The translations under genes and the position numbers were made by a program. A DNA stretch of 64,000 nucleotides, from contig NC_069669.1 in the NCBI RefSeq assembly GCF_027244095.1, positions 7,342,501-7,406,500 of the forward strand. The letters run 5' to 3'. This document shows positions 31,386 to 46,495 of the stretch, one piece after another; the first letter of the stretch is position 1, and each line of letters begins with the position of its first letter. This DNA is from Hemicordylus capensis. Taxonomy: Eukaryota > Chordata > Lepidosauria > Squamata > Cordylidae. The notes under the pieces were generated by a model. The model was not told the origin of the DNA and did not search any database. It saw only the letters and a program-made list of their open reading frames with translations.

Positions 31386-32504
31386 AAGACAGACCCTTTG
31401 AAAAATACGTGTTAGATACCAGTTATTCCTGTATTTACCCCAAAGGAAGAGGACTCTAAATTTAGGATGAGCCCCCTCCCATTTCTACTATCAAAGAACT
31501 TGGGGGGAAAACTACTCTTGGATTCAGGTAACCACAGTAATATACCACCTTATAGAAAAGGTGGTATTCTACAGTTGGATCCAGCAATTTAGACCAGCCC
31601 TTGGTTGAGATACGTTCTAGCTCTAACTTGACCCCTCCCTGAAGGGGACAAGTTAGTCTCTTGGCTAGTTGAGGAAAGGCAGCTGGAAATGGTAAGGACC
31701 TCCAGCATAAGCTGATTGGCCAGTTGCCGATGACTTGAAGGGAATAGTTGCAGCATAGAACCAAGAGCGATAGCCCCTTTCCTTCGAGGCGAGAGGCTGA
31801 CTTGAGGATGGGGTCACTAGCTTGCTTGCAGAGGCACTAAAGATCTGCTCTCATGCCATTTGCCTGGAAAGCTCAACACTTTCCTTGAAGTGCAAAGCCC
31901 CACTTCACTCTTAATCACTAACTCACATTGACACTTTTAAGAGCAACACTACTCACTAACTATAGGGCGGGCGAAAGGTATCTACTAATGCTGTGGAGAA
32001 GACAAATTAGGACAGCTTTGAAGACAACTTGACCATTGTCTTGAAGTGCAACTATTAATTTCAACTAATGTGAGAACAGAACAGATGGTGCCAGGGTGAA
32101 TCCAATCACGTTAACTCCTCCCACAGTGACTGATACAAAGTCACTCTTACAGGATGTCTGTTCCCATGACATACTTTCACAGATAGGAGAGGAGAAATTA
32201 GGAGAGACTAATTCCCTCCCTCCCCCATCTTCCCTTCTCTCTAGGATTCAGATTGCAACTCTTTAGAAAAGGGACTGTTTATACTGTAACCTTTTGGGAT
32301 AGGACTTCAGGTAGACTCCGGTCAGTGGAATGTTTACAAGCCAGTGTAATGGAAGTTTTAATATCATAGCTTGCTTTACAATGGCTGACACCACAAATAA
32401 ATGGCATTTTATGGAACTTGCCTATTTCTTCCTTAAGCAGCAACGGCTTCTCTTTATTAGAATAGAAACCTGGGCCTGAGATACTCAAGAGAATGCTTTC
32501 ATGA

Positions 32505-32800
32505 GCCCCACTGCCTACTAAGATCATTTGGGGAGGTCTGCCTGTGGTTGTCACCAGCTCATTTGGTGGTGACTCAGGGCCAGGATTTCTCTACAGCCAC
32601 CCCAAGGCTTTGGCATGTACACCTTGTGGAGCGAAGAGCATTAACATCCCTGACTGCTTTTTAAAAAATTATTTGGGTAATGGTTTTAAAATGTCTGTTT
32701 TGTTTTAATTTGTGACTTAAATTTGGGTTGTACATAAACTGCCCTGAGACTTATGTTTTGGGCTGTATACAAGTATGTTGAATAAATAAATTTATATACT
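32505..32800 (+). repeat. L2-type LINE 3' end
   Basis: GAGGTCTGCCTGTGG, CACCAGCTCATTTGGTGG, GACTCAGGGCCAGGATTTCT and the tail GTACATAAACTGCCCTGAGA followed by AATAAATAAA match the L2 3' region. Confidence 0.65.
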
Positions 32801-32884
32801 GCTCAACTGACCAATGTCCTTGAAGCAGCTTATAAAACGTTTCTGACTCAATTCATAGGATAAAAAGTGAAAATCATCATCATG

Positions 32885-33265
32885 TAGAACGTAAGAACAG
32901 CCCTGATGGATCAGACACAAGGCCTATTCCGGAAAGAGTATATGGTCAATATCCTCCCCTGTGAAGACAGATGAAAAGATCTCATTCAGCTTCTCTGCAA
33001 TCTCCTTATGCTCCTTAATAATTCCTTTCACACCCCCATCATGTAAGGGGCCAACCGCCTCCCTGGCAGCTTTTCTACTTCTGATATATTTAAAGAAGTT
33101 TTTGTCATTCCCCATGACACTTCTAGCTATATGCTCTTCAAACTTTTTGCATCCCTTTTCATCTCCTTGCATTCCTTTTGCCAGAGTCTATGTTCCTTCC
33201 TGCTCTCTTCATTAGCCCATAGCACATCCCTAGTAACATTTCCTTTCAGTCCTGGTAATGTTACC
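32885..33265 (-). repeat. CR1-type LINE fragment, antisense
   Basis: On the minus strand a frame at 33172-32924 encodes GNDKNFFKYIRSRKAAR, then VGPLHDGG and IAEKLNEIFSSVFTG. This corresponds to the CR1 ORF2 linker between endonuclease and RT (the family shows KKGFYRYI..., VGPLL..., EVLNxFFASVFT). A short, dead piece. Confidence 0.8.
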
Positions 33266-33659
33266 CTTCAGAAGAACAGTGGCATGGGCGTAGGCTATTA
33301 AATCTGTTACTGCCATTTCAGTAACTTCCAGCTAAAAGAGTCTCTTGTTGTACGTGCTCACATGGTATCTGATGAGCTGTTGACAGAACTAAGAGTGACT
33401 AAATTCTTCCAATGCCAATGTTTGAGTTGCATCCGAGCCTGAGACAAAGAGCTCCAATCTTTTTTGCTTAGTATACTACTATGTATGATATTATACCACA
33501 AAAAATATACAAATCAGTCACACTAAGTGTGTGTGTATATATGTAGAAGTATGATACACTTATTCCAACATTTGGCATGTTCTCATACTGGTGGTTAACC
33601 CCACGAGAGACAGTCCATGAAGGCACGCCACTAGAACTTGCCACCTTAACAAAATACAG

Positions 33660-33665
33660 TTTATT
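33660..33665 (-). terminator. Candidate poly(A) signal of JPT2
   Basis: TTTATT on the plus strand reads AATAAA on the minus strand, about 2.2 kb after the JPT2 stop codon. That is a plausible 3'UTR length for the family. Other A-rich hexamers exist, so this is only a candidate. Confidence 0.35.
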
Positions 33666-35833
33666 GAGCAGTACATGCTTTGACACACATCTGAGTTGTT
33701 AAATTCCCTCTGCCCATTAAAAAAAGAGCACCCTTTTATCTGGAAAGTGCATACTCCCCAGCCATCCCTTGGGGAAAATGGCACACTTGTTAAGTCAGTA
33801 ATAATTTAAGGCTTAGCTGGAAAATTATCCAAGAGAGAGGCACTGGTGAAAATGCACCTTTTAATACTTCCACCGCAGACTGTCCAAGAGCAGTGCTTTA
33901 GCTAGGAGCAAAGTCCATATACAATCAAGACGCCAAGCCAGAGAAGCAGGCTCTGGCCTGCGTCCCCATGTTGTTCCTTTTGGACAAATCCAGGACTCAC
34001 TGTCCACACCCAACTGTTCTTATTCCCAGCCCATTTCAGTTTTGGGTGGGCCACGAACAAAGAGTGCCAGAAAGTGACAGGCCATGAAGAGCTGCTCTTC
34101 CCTCCACTCCCCAAAGCAGAAGACAAATCAAGAGGTACAACAACTGTTTCATCTACTACTTGAACAGATGATGCCTGCTACCAAGATTGCTCCTCAGAAG
34201 TAGTTTGCCAACCAATCTGGGGTTTTGCTGGTACAGGGAGCCATTCTACAAGCCAGGCTGCTAGTTCTTGAGTGTGGCTGGTGAACTCATGTGTATGTTA
34301 GGGAATCAGGAGTAAGGCAAGCCAAGCCACTACAGTCTAAGGACTTGCTGTTGACAGATAAGGAATCCTGGGACATCGGTAATGAGGACTCCACTCTAAG
34401 GACTCTATGATGTTTTTAAGAACCTTCCCTTTTAATCTTCCCCAGCCCTAAATCCACATACTGTGACAGAAAAGACACCATTATTGCTAATACATCTGAT
34501 CAGCCCGTGTGTCATAAGTAGTACCAGACGGCAAGGAACTTGGAACCATCCCTAGTTAGAGGGAGGCTCAAGCCAGCTGCAATGTATTAGGAAGTAACAG
34601 GAAGGATCATCCATGGCTCCAGAAAGGGTTGCCAAATCCTTGCCTGGAGAGACTACTCAACCCTTATGCTGGTCTTGGACGGTAATAAAGATGATTGATT
34701 AATTACTCAAACCTCTAAATGCAATGAGAGGGGCTATAGCCCCCACCCTATTTACCCCAGTGGTCTTCTTCCACGCCTGCTGCAGCTAGGCTTAATTCTG
34801 CTGCACTGCAGTCAGAAGGAGGCAGACAGGCAAGAGGACTAGTGGAAGACACAGTGGCTGGAGCACCATTAAAGGTACAGGTGTTGTCTCCGAGGGCCTG
34901 GCAGCATGACTCCCACAGAATAGGCCGAAGCGGCTAAAGGCAACTGAAGGCTGATCAAGAGAGGAAGGCAAATACACTAACAGAACTAGATCAGTTAAGA
35001 GTCCAAATGGAAGCCAAAACCGCCAAGCGCAACCTATTTGGAAGCTAGTGATGGAGGAGAATGCTAGCTTCTTAACCATCTCTTTGGACAGGATTCACAA
35101 TCTAATGCTACACGATGTGGTTTGGCAGAGGCCTTTCAACAGAGAGGTTGTTCTGTGCCGTTCATAACTGCAAACACCCCCTTCACTGCTGTTGAACTCA
35201 CATCTTCAGCTACCTGGAGAGACCACACCAAGCTAATCACTGAAAGCAGACTTCTGCCACCACAAGGGAAAGGTGAAGGCTTTGGAGACTGCTTTAGAAA
35301 GCTTTTGGATGACTTGTGTTGACTGTAATTCCTGCCCAGAAGAGAGAGTTTGCTTACAATCTCCTACCCTTAACTTTTACAACAAGACAGACTAAGGGAG
35401 AGCTTTAGTTCACAGTTCAGACTGATGTTCAGTCAGAGCTGTGGCCAGCTTCTCTCCTTATCCAGCAACATTAATTCTCTCAAGATTACATTACCTAGTC
35501 TAAGCATCAAGGTGGCAATATGGGGAAAAAATATGATACATAAATCTGCCTCTAGCAGGAATGTACATTGCAACCCTTTACAGGGAGGTTTTCCTTAACC
35601 ATGTTCAGAAAGCAACAGAAGAGTATAGGCTAGAAGCGTTCTCTCTCAAGTCTGTGATCAGTATCTTTAGAAACAGAAACGCTCACATTGAACTTCTGCC
35701 AGCATAGTAAATCAGCCCAACCACTAAAAGCCTCCTTGCTCAAACACCTATAGGGTAGGCTTTTGGCTCTGCCCTTGAACACTCAGAAAATATTTCTGTG
35801 CCAACTTCACTAGGGGAAAAGGAGCAGCTTTCC

Positions 35834-38800
35834 CTAATAGAAGGCAATGCTGGATTTGCCCCCAGGGGGGTTGAGGACTTTGTTGTGAGACCTTGGCCGT
35901 GGCCCCAGCCTGGGCTCGTGGTCATCTATCTTGGGTTCAGGCTCTTTGGTGGGCTCCGTCTGCAGCTCTCTCTTTACACTCTGTTCTTCCACCGGAGGCC
36001 TTTGGACTTCTACAACTGCATAATAAAAGAAGATGTTAGATGGCCATGCCAGGACATAGCTATTTCTAGCGTTTGAATGCAAAACACAGGTGGAGCAAAC
36101 GTCGCATGTCTCCCAGAACATCTTGCTGTGCTTCTCCCAAATTTAGGATACTCACAGGGAAGTAAGGAAAAATAGCTGAAGATGCAAGATGTGGTGACAG
36201 AGCAGAACAGTCAAGACAGGCTTACAAAGACGTGCCTCTTCAGCTACCGGCATCCTCCATGTGTCTTAGAGAGCCAATGCAGTGTAGCACAGAGAATGTG
36301 GGATTTAAGGATGGAGACCTGGGACCCAAACGTCACTCACCCCGAAACCCCCTGGAGCAACCGTGGGCCAGTTACCACCTACCAAGCTAGCTCTTTCACA
36401 GGGTTGTTTAAAGGATAAATAGGAGAGTGGCATGTACACTGCCCTCAGGAATACCAGGTAAACAGTCCAAGTCTTGTCACACAGTGACAACACAAATGCA
36501 CCACAGTAATGGATAAAGTACAATTGTGCCAAGGAGAAGAAGATCCACCCCTCTGGGCATTTTTTGTGTGTGCTTCCAATAAAGCATGCTTCATTTACCT
36601 TTTTGTTTTACTTCTTGTGGCGAGTCTCCTCTGTCATTCAAGACAATGTGATCCTGAAAAAAATATACACAGTGTTTTGTTTTTTAAAAAGCTTTCCATT
36701 CCATTGGCTCCAGCACCATCACAGACTACCATGGATCTACAAATGTAGGCTTAGCTCACTAGTCAGCCACTGTTTATGTCACCACCAACCCCCTCTCTTC
36801 CCTCGGATCCTTTTCAGATCAGAGGCCTTAGGAGAGAGGTGGGCCTTCTGACATTTGCACTGGTAAGAAACAGTGGGAGCCTTCTCCTACTGTTCGGAAA
36901 GGATTTCTGCTGTTTCTTACCTTCTCAAAAATGGCAGTGGTAATGAGCCCTCAGATGAGGAGATCTGTGTGGTGCTGGGTGTCCTTCTTGCCAGAGGGTT
37001 GGGGGCACTTGCCACTGGCAAGCAGATTTGTAGCTGCCTGCATAATACTCTAGATGTGCATATGCCCTAGCGATGAAGCCCACCTTTCCATGGGTGAAAA
37101 TTAACAGATTTCTGCCATCAGCCCTTTTCAAGGGCAAAGCTTCTAGCTTCGCCCTTGGACTTCACATTTCTGCAGTGTTGTCTGTACATGTGGTACAACA
37201 GTGCAACTCAATACATTAGGCAGGTTTCAGCATCTTCCAGGTATCTGGCTCTGTATCTGTTCAACACCTCCCACTGCAGCACACTTCTCATACAGACAAC
37301 TGTGCACTTTCAGTTCAGCACTCTGCAGCACACAGAAGGCTAGGTCAGCATTATCAGGATGGGACTCTCTGCATCAGTAGCTTCTGAATCCTTTACCCAG
37401 GACCCCAGTTCAGCAACTTTATGGATAAAAAGTAAATGCATAGCCATTTGATTCGCACTATTAATTCTTCCCCAGACTGGGCTTCCATGAGGTTGGTTTA
37501 AGGAGATGAAAAGTATAATAGTTACCTTTGGCTTGTTTGGGTGTGCTCTGACAGTGCTAACAGGCTGTGGAGACCCAAAAATATTGCTTGATTTCCCACC
37601 AGGTGGATTTGTAAGTTGACGAGAAGGGTTAGGTTTACGGTCCTCAAATATGCCACTGTCCTTCCCACCTGCAAGACAGTTGTACCAACAAATTTAGCAG
37701 GTACTGTTCTTCCCTTCAGATTCTCCCAGGTATATCATGTGTGTTCCAGATTATGAACTGTAGACTCAGATTAACATTTCCCCCCTGCTTTGGTGCCAAC
37801 GTTTTGCCATCATTACACATAGGTAATCAAACAGAACTAACACTACATTGCAGAAAGCCAGTGTGGTACAGTGTCAGAGCATCCGACCAGGACTAGAGAC
37901 TCTAAGTTCATTCTGCATTCTGCCATGAAACTCAATAGGTGACTCAGCCAGTCACTTATCTCTCAGAGTTGTTGTGAGGATAAGCATAACCAAGTACACT
38001 GCTTTGGGCTCTTTGCAGGAAGAGTGGGATATAAAATGCAAATAAAAATAAATGCCAAAATTCCGAGGCATCATATGCAACCGACTGTTTTTGTAAGCCT
38101 CTGAGTGATTTTTCCCGTATTAAATTTATTTCTTCCTCACTCCAATATATATATATCTATACTAGTCCAAAGGAATAATCTCAAACATTTCATATCAAGA
38201 CTGTGCCAACTGTGGGGGAAAAAGGTTCAGTTTAGCTCATGAGCAGATTACATTTAGGGCTGAAGTTTATCCAGCAGTTTATTAGTCAACGAAGCAGTGA
38301 TATGTCCTGTTGTATGGAAAGTGTTGGCTGACCTCCACAACCCATTTACCCTAAAACAATCTTACTAACTTGAACAAGGATAGTATGCTTTGGAACGGAA
38401 GCTCAATATAACAGACTGTGTCCACAAGCAGTGAAACATCAGTCACAGGTTATCTATGTTATTATACTGTTATTGGGCACCCTGCCACTCCCTTCCATGG
38501 TGCCCGCCCCCAGGCAAATGGGATGGCTCTTACCTGGAGGATTGGTTCTCTTTGGGAGGTTCTGAGGTTCTTCATCTGTTCCAAATATGTTCGATGCCAT
38601 TCTGTGTGACTTGAAGGGAGACACTTTTTCTGGGCTTCCAAAGAGATTGCTAGAGCCTCCTCCAGGGGGTTTCAGCGCCCTGTTTACAGAATAACGAACC
38701 ATGAGCACAGATGTGCAGTATGAGTTCTATGGCAGAACAAGGCGATCTGTAGATCAACAAGGTATCTCCCTAATCTTGGCATCCCCATAGTGTGATTTTT

Positions 38801-41800
38801 CCCATGGCTGGGAGGAAAGGCTACAGCAGCTTGTTTGGGGATGCCTCGATAGGCTGTATGTATCCCAGGGATCATATACTACCTATCTGTGTTCTGCACA
38901 TCCCACTGCTGCTTTCTACAAAAGTTAAGATTTGCTTAAGTACTTTTTTAAAAAGTGGCATATCATCCTATTGAATGAAAGATGATTGCTGTGAGAACTG
39001 CACAAACATCTTCTACATGATCCCCACCGCACATTAAGGTCATCTGAGGAGGTCCGTCTCCAGTTGCCACCAGTTTGTCTGGTGGCGACGCAGAGGCGGG
39101 CCTTCTCTGTAGCTGCTCCTGGGCTATGGAATGCACTCCCGGCAGAAATTCGTGATTTGAGATCATTGCTGTCTTTCAAGAGAGCCCTTAAAACCTACCT
39201 ATCTGGCCTGGCCTTCCAGAGTTTTAAATGATTAACTGTTTTAAATTGTTGCCCTGATTTTCAGGGCTTTTAGCTGTTTTATTGGTTTTATTGTGTTTTA
39301 ATAGTTTGATTTGAATTGTTAATTTGTTTTAATTGTTTTTATCATGTTGTGAACCGCCCTGAGACATTTTGGAAGGGCGGTATATAAATCTAATAAATAA
39401 AAACAACACACACACACACACACACTTCCACAAGCAAAAAATGGGAGGGTTGTGTGTGGTAAAGAATTGCTTACATCATCTGTAAATTACTTCTGCTGGA
39501 TATCTTCCCATTGTCTCAGTTGTTGGGTGAGGTCATTTACCACACCTAGTTTCAAACCTAAAAAGGCTGAATGCATAACTCTATTTCTTATGAAGTCATC
39601 CACACCCTTTCCCAGTTTGTATTAAAGGTGCTCCTTATTTGCATCTTGAAGTCTATTATATTACTCAGAAATATACCAAGGTTGTAAAATGTACAACAGC
39701 ATGTGTTGTTTAGTTTACTGGACTGTTATCAATCCTCCCCAAACCTCAGTTTGCCTTCCCACTTTTTTGTCAAAGTGAAGGCTGCTTTACTGCTACATTT
39801 CAGAGAAGGAACAATTAAACACAGATCTGATTTTGACACTGGCATCAACAAGACAAGGCCACCACAGGATACAGAGAGCCAAGTCTGGATCTGGAACAAA
39901 GGCAAGGGGCATGAGGCTCACTGTAACCGAAAATACTAGGAGGGGCATCTTAACAGGCTCTATCTCAGATGGACAGGCAATCCTTAAATGAGAACAGTCC
40001 AAGAACAGCTCCTCCTTTGTCCTGTGCAACTAACACAGCAAATATTGCTGGACTGCTAAAGTCTAAATGTTTCTTCTTCAGCTTTAATCAGAAGGACACA
40101 TTCCAGAACAAAGTCAAGGTTGCAACGAACAGGATGAGAGTGTCATTAAAGAATGTAGCTTAGATGGAAAGAAAAGGAGTGTCTAGAAGTGTCACTCAGG
40201 GCAATGTTAAAGTTCTCAACCATATACTAATAAGCATGAGAATCAAACTGGTCCCATGATGAGCAGCGATTTTTACTATTTTTCAAGTGGAGGCTTGAAA
40301 TTTTTTTGAAAAAAATTTTTTTGGAGGGGAACCTTAAACATGAGTGTCATTTCTCTCCATACTGACCTCCATGCAGTACTTTCTCCAGCACGGGATTGGG
40401 AGTGGAGGCTTTAAAAGAAACAGAGACCTGTTGAATCCCAGTGTCATCTTGGAAAGTGACATACATATTTCCCATATAACTCTTTGAGAAAAGAGCTGGG
40501 AAGGAAGGACTGCACTTCCCAGCATTCCATGCACGCCTTTCAAGATGACACTAGGGCTTGACCGATTCCCATTTCTCTTAAACGAGCCCCACCATCACTA
40601 GGCAAAGTTTCCATGCAGTACGGAGGGGGCTGTGTGGAGTATATGGTTTCAGCTGAAGCTTCAGACACACCTAATAAGCAACAAGTCAGGGAATTGTGCT
40701 TAGGGTAGTTGGGAATTGCCACTGGCTCACGGGTCTTGCAATGAAGATTACTGGACTACACAAAGACTCACGTTTCCTGTTCCTAGACAGAAACGACTGT
40801 ATCAACACTTAGGCCTCCATTGTATTTTGGAGACTATCATCTGAAGTGGTGACCAAACTCTGAAATATAACAGAGGCAAAGAAGAACTCAAATGGAGAAA
40901 GAAATGGCTTAGATATTTTACTAGCACCATTTGCCAAGATTTCAGCTGCCATCATAATAAATCAACACTTTAACTTATTTGATGTCTCCCAAAATAATTA
41001 AGAACAGACACAATCTAGTATCATTTAACTCAACATTTAAATTCAAACATTCCCAACTGGCAAGCCTGCTTCCAATGATCCATCTTTGGTTCCACGCTGG
41101 GAACACATTTGTATATCTGGTATTTTTAGAGAGTCTACAGAGGAAGCACTTAGCCGTGCACAATGAGAGAAAGGAAGCAAGAAGTTCCTCCTTTAGGATT
41201 CCTCAATCTAAGCAAGATTTGGCTTTTGTTTTTAAATGGTGTCAAGTCCTACACATTTCCTTCATTAGACAAATGACAATCACCAATCTTCTTAGAATTT
41301 TCAGTAACCACTTAGCTAAAAGGCATCACAAGATCAAAATGTATAATGTAGCAAACACTTATTTTATCAAATTATAAAACTTTCAAAGTTAAGATACTTG
41401 CATGCAGCTGCACATGCAAATAAAATCCAAGGCTTATATAAACTCAGTATCAGTGCTGATGCATGCCAACACATTCATTACAATGAACACATGCATAAGC
41501 TAGCCAAGCTTGTTCTCACTGCCAGCTAGAGAACTAGCGAGATATTCCACCCTGTGGGAAGCAGTATATGTGCTAAACATATGAGAAGTGCTAACCGAGC
41601 CAGCAAAATGTCAGGCTTTTGATTTTCCTTCCCCAATAAATCTCACCATTCCCTCTCCTGAACATTTAGACTATAAGAAAACATTCACTAATATTATTGC
41701 TCAAATTTCAGTTGAATAAAGTCATCAAGAAAGGGTGAGGTGTACATTAAAAATAAATGAATTATTCTTTGCATGATTTTTCTGTCCCCATCTACTCTGA

Positions 41801-44800
41801 TTAGGCTGAGTAATTCCTTATGTATGAAGGGAGGCACTTAACACAATAGGACTGAGACTACAACAGTGGCTTTCAAGCCTTGTTCCTCCAAATTATGAGC
41901 TGAACTTAAATACTGAATATCCCTATATTAATTCTAAAGCAGTTACACTCTGAGGTTGGGTGCCTGAGCTTTTCAACTAAAGCCACAAAGCAGGTGCGGT
42001 TTGCACACTTACTGTACTTTTAATTGTAAGACACCTTAGAGAACAGAGACCTGTGTATTATTTGTAGCCTAAAGAAAGTTAAATATTGGGAAATTGTCCT
42101 CATGCCAATGAGTGGACCAATTACAAGTAATATCTGTGCACTATTTACCAGAATCGCCTGAGATCACCAACTACAGCATTCGGGCATCGTTCCAACACAT
42201 GATTGCATTGCACCACTGGCATGAGTCTGCTAACGAACATACACATTGCACACAACAGAGCGAGTTTCCGTTGCAGACTTTGAACAAACATTGCCAATGA
42301 CACAAACAAGCTCACAAGGGAAGTTTCACATTACTCAGCTTAAAGGCTGAACACTATGAAGCTTCTCAGCAGCACAGTCAGCAAGACACACACATCCCAG
42401 ATTGTCAGAAATGTGGACCGAGGAGTTCCAGCACTTCATCTGAGCCAGATGCCTCTTCTTTTACAATCCTACGGAAGCTTTACTCTCTAACCCAGAAGCC
42501 TCTGCCTTGTAATCCAAGGTATGCACAAAATGACTGTATCTGTTTACATATGGAAGGGAAAAGCAGCCCATGTATGTTCAGTGACTTCAGTGAGATGCAA
42601 CTAACGTACTAGATGACACACTAATGTCTCTCAGGGCCATATCCCAACCGATCTTTTGTTTCTCAGGGGGACAATTTGGAGTGGAAGACAAACATGTGTA
42701 TATTGGTGCTGGTGCATTTTTGTGTGTACACACACATACTCTTTTGTTTCTTGTCACTTATTACAAACATGTTTTTTGGAAACCAGGGTGAGATATTAGA
42801 GTACAAGAAATGGCAGGCAAAGGGCGAGTCACACTCGGCTGCTCCAGATTGCCCTCCCCCCGCAACAGTTTTTCTTGAAATAAAAAGGACCACTAAGGTG
42901 CAGTTTACGTGCAACATGTAATTGGGCTTGTCAAAACAGCCTTGGAAACAGATTCCAGAGCCCAACAGTAGCAAGTTATACCTAAAAGTACATTCTGAAA
43001 CTGACGGATTTGTTCTAGCAGCAAGAGTGGTCTGGCCCCATGAAAGCAGTTGGACAAGCTTATTCAGTTCCCTAGCAGGACTAGCCTACAGAGCCTATTT
43101 TATATTCTTTTATCTTTGAGTTGTAATGTCATACAAAAATGCTGGCAAGAGACCATTCTTCTTCAGCTGCATATCTACCGCATGTACACAAGCCTCTTAC
43201 CTCACAGATTCCAGGGCTGAGCTCTGGCTCCAAGTCAGTCCTGATCCCTTGTGCATTTCAGAAAGGGCGATGCCTGCACAGTTCCCCTCCTAAAGTCAAG
43301 AATGCTACTGATGATGCACAAAATCCATCCAAGTTACTTACCCTTGTGACACTTTCACTATGTGAAACACATTTTTACACCATCTGGGAAGCAGCCCCTC
43401 CACAGCTGTTATTTTTGCTTTCACGTTTGCCTCAGTTAGCCCTATTGCTACCCAGGTTGATTGGGCTCATTCATATATGCTAGCTTAGAGGCGAATTATT
43501 GGTGGGGAAATAAATAATGTGCCTGTTCTTATCCTTAGTTATTGCTCTACTGGAAAAAGCAAGAAACCTAGGTTGCCTGAAGCAGTTATTAGGAGACAGG
43601 TTCATCAACTACATTTTATGTCTCAGATAAAAAAGCAACACTCTTTGAAGTTGTAAGAGAACAGCAAGATCTTGTCTTCAACGTCAACACCCATTGTGAA
43701 GACAAAGCTTGCTGTCAGAATTGAGTCCTCCTGAAAAATCATTCCAGACAACATGGTCAGATGCCCTTTAACGGTCAACATCCAATCCACCTCCTGCAGC
43801 AAAAATTCATTCTAGAGTATCACAGGACATGAGCAATGAAACCTCTTAGGAATATAAAGATTCCACAGAGCAGTCAGCCTCAGCCTGATAATCAAGCCTT
43901 AGACAGATTCTTCCCCATCGAGTAGCATCTCAAGGCAATCACAGAATACAAGAGCTGCTCTGCCCACAATTTTTATTGTTGTGAGTGTCTGCAAGTATAA
44001 TGTATTCCCCTCCCGCCTTCCTTCACATGCGCACAGACACAGAGTACATAATTCTAACCACCACCATCCTCCATGAAAATGGCATGTTTATTTTGGAGAT
44101 CACAAGTACCAAGCATTCTTCCACTCTGCAGGAAGTACAAGCAAGGTTGTTCAGTTCATGCCACTACTTGCCTGTTTACATGGCTGATGCGGACCGCTTT
44201 AGAATCACTGATAGCTGTGCAAAAATTCCAATATCAGTGGCACTCAACTTTCCCGGTGTTAACTAGCACAATCCCATCTGGGAACTAGAGTATCAAACCA
44301 GAGGATCAGGTACAGGGGATGCAGACATGCCCAAGAGTCCTCATCAGCCATCTAATTTTGTCCGCAGGCCACACTGAGGAGCAGATTGAGGATAGTGGGT
44401 CAGCCTCCTTCCCTAACACCACCCAGATGACAGCGGAATGTCAGCAAATCCTACTGCTAAAGCCTCTGCTCCTTCCATGCACCCCTCTTGCCCCCAAATT
44501 GGCAACTGAGGGGGAATTATCACTTTCTTGCAGCATTTCCTGACTGAAAAACCACTCGCCAAATATAAATGGTTTTTTTCTGGCATTTCAAACAGTTTGA
44601 GCTTTATTTATCTTTCTTATAATAACTGGAGTCACATACCACCTCATTAACATGTAAGAGCAGTTCTCCAATAATCATTTTAGGAAAAAATGCCTACCCT
44701 TTGGTCCACAAATCTTCTCAAACCTGCAGTGCATTAAAATATTACCCTGTCTATCTTGGATCTATCTTACAATATAATATTTCACCTACTCAAATTCATG

Positions 44801-46495
44801 TTCAGACTAAAATATTTATTGCAGGATAAACTTCCACAGTCTAGAGATACATGAAGTGGTAACCTCAGGGAGAGCAAGTGTGGGGGGAAACAACAAAGCT
44901 GAGGTCAAAAGGCCAAGCAGTGTATGAGATTACTTTGCAGAGCGCAACAGAGAACAAGATCCAGTCAAAAGGGTAAGTGATCTAATCATAGTGCGTATTA
45001 AACAGGATATTACATCGCCCAGATGTCATACACTTTTTTTAACATAGAGAAAGTCATTCACAATTTTCAGTTATAGAAAAAATAATTTAAAAATATTAAA
45101 TATATTAAAAAAATAATTAAGTCACCTAAAAAAGGGTCACTTTCTGTCTTTGTCGGAGTTAGCCTAGCTATTGCATGGGGTTGGCAGCAAACAAGTTGAG
45201 GAAATGCAATTTAAAATGCAGTTTTCCTTTCCCTCCATTAACACATGAGCCCTATTTACATATGTTCAACACACATACAATCTGTGTACAGTTCTTCACT
45301 TGTTACATTCAACAGAACTGTACCTAGGTTTACTTTTAAAATGAAGACATGTACAACCATCCATACAAAGACACAAAATATGTACAGACACCTGTATGTG
45401 TATAAAAGCATGCACAGTGTGGATAATGTGGACCGAAGGAAGCTTTTCTCTCTCTCTGTCTCATATCATCAAAAACCAGGGTCATCCGCTGAAGCTAAAT
45501 ACTGTGCAGACAAAAGGAAGTACTTTTTTTGCACAACGAGCAGCTAAACTATGGAATTGCCACTGGATGTGGTGATGGTCACCACTGTGGGTGTTTTTAA
45601 AAGGGCATTAGAGAAATTCATGGAAGACAGGGCTATCGCTGGCTACTAGCCTTGATATCTGCATACTTTCATCAGGATCAGAGATAGCATGCCCCTGCTA
45701 GGGAACACCAGCGGGAGGGGATGGTTGCCTTCTTCCCCACTTGCAGACTTTCCAACACGCACCTGGTTGGCCACTACGTGAGGTAGGATGTTTGACTGGA
45801 TGGGTCTTGGCCTAATCCAGCAGAGCTTTTCTTAGATTCTTAATGTCTTTATAGGGCTATACAGGTCAAGTATTGAGCTCACAGAGCTGAATACAGACTA
45901 AACTGTTTCCTAGGTCCAAGCATCTATGGAAGCTCACTCATGCCATGGCCAGAACCAATAAGCAGCAAAAAGGCAGAACTCCACTGAAGCAGCAGCAACT
46001 CCATCCACTGGGATCAGTCTCCTTCTGTGCATATCCACTCCCTCTCCTCTCACTCGGGAACGCTTCCGGTTATTCAAAACACACAGCAATTATTATTTTT
46101 TGCTACTTCTGCAGTCCTAACACACTCCAGGTCAATGTTCTAAGCATTTCTCCATACGTTATCTCAAGAATCCTCACAACATCCCTGCAAGGAAGGTCAG
46201 TCGTTTCGGTCTGCTTCAACTCATGAATATTGTGCAAGTCACTTCATTTGCCACTTATATCCTTTCGAAAGAGGACGATGAGGCGTAAATAATACTGAAT
46301 ATTCTACCTAATATGTGCTCTTTTTTGTTTTGTTTTGTCATAGGCACATAGGAAGCTGCCTTCTGCCGAGTCAGACCCTTGGTCCACCCAGCTCAACATT
46401 GTAAACACTGACTGGCAGCAGCTTCTCCAAGGTTGCAGGCAGGAGTCTCCCTCAGCCCTATCTGGAGATGCCAGGACAGCCTAAATTAGAGAATG

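Larger units (their letters stand above)
30625..33640. other. Intergenic space between the MFSD1-like gene and JPT2, repeat-rich
   Basis: It holds the repeats listed separately (30660, 30800, 31105, 32505, 32885). The parts between them (31390-32500 and 33270-33640) show no exon, RNA gene or named repeat that I can support. The two flanking genes end toward each other. Confidence 0.5.
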
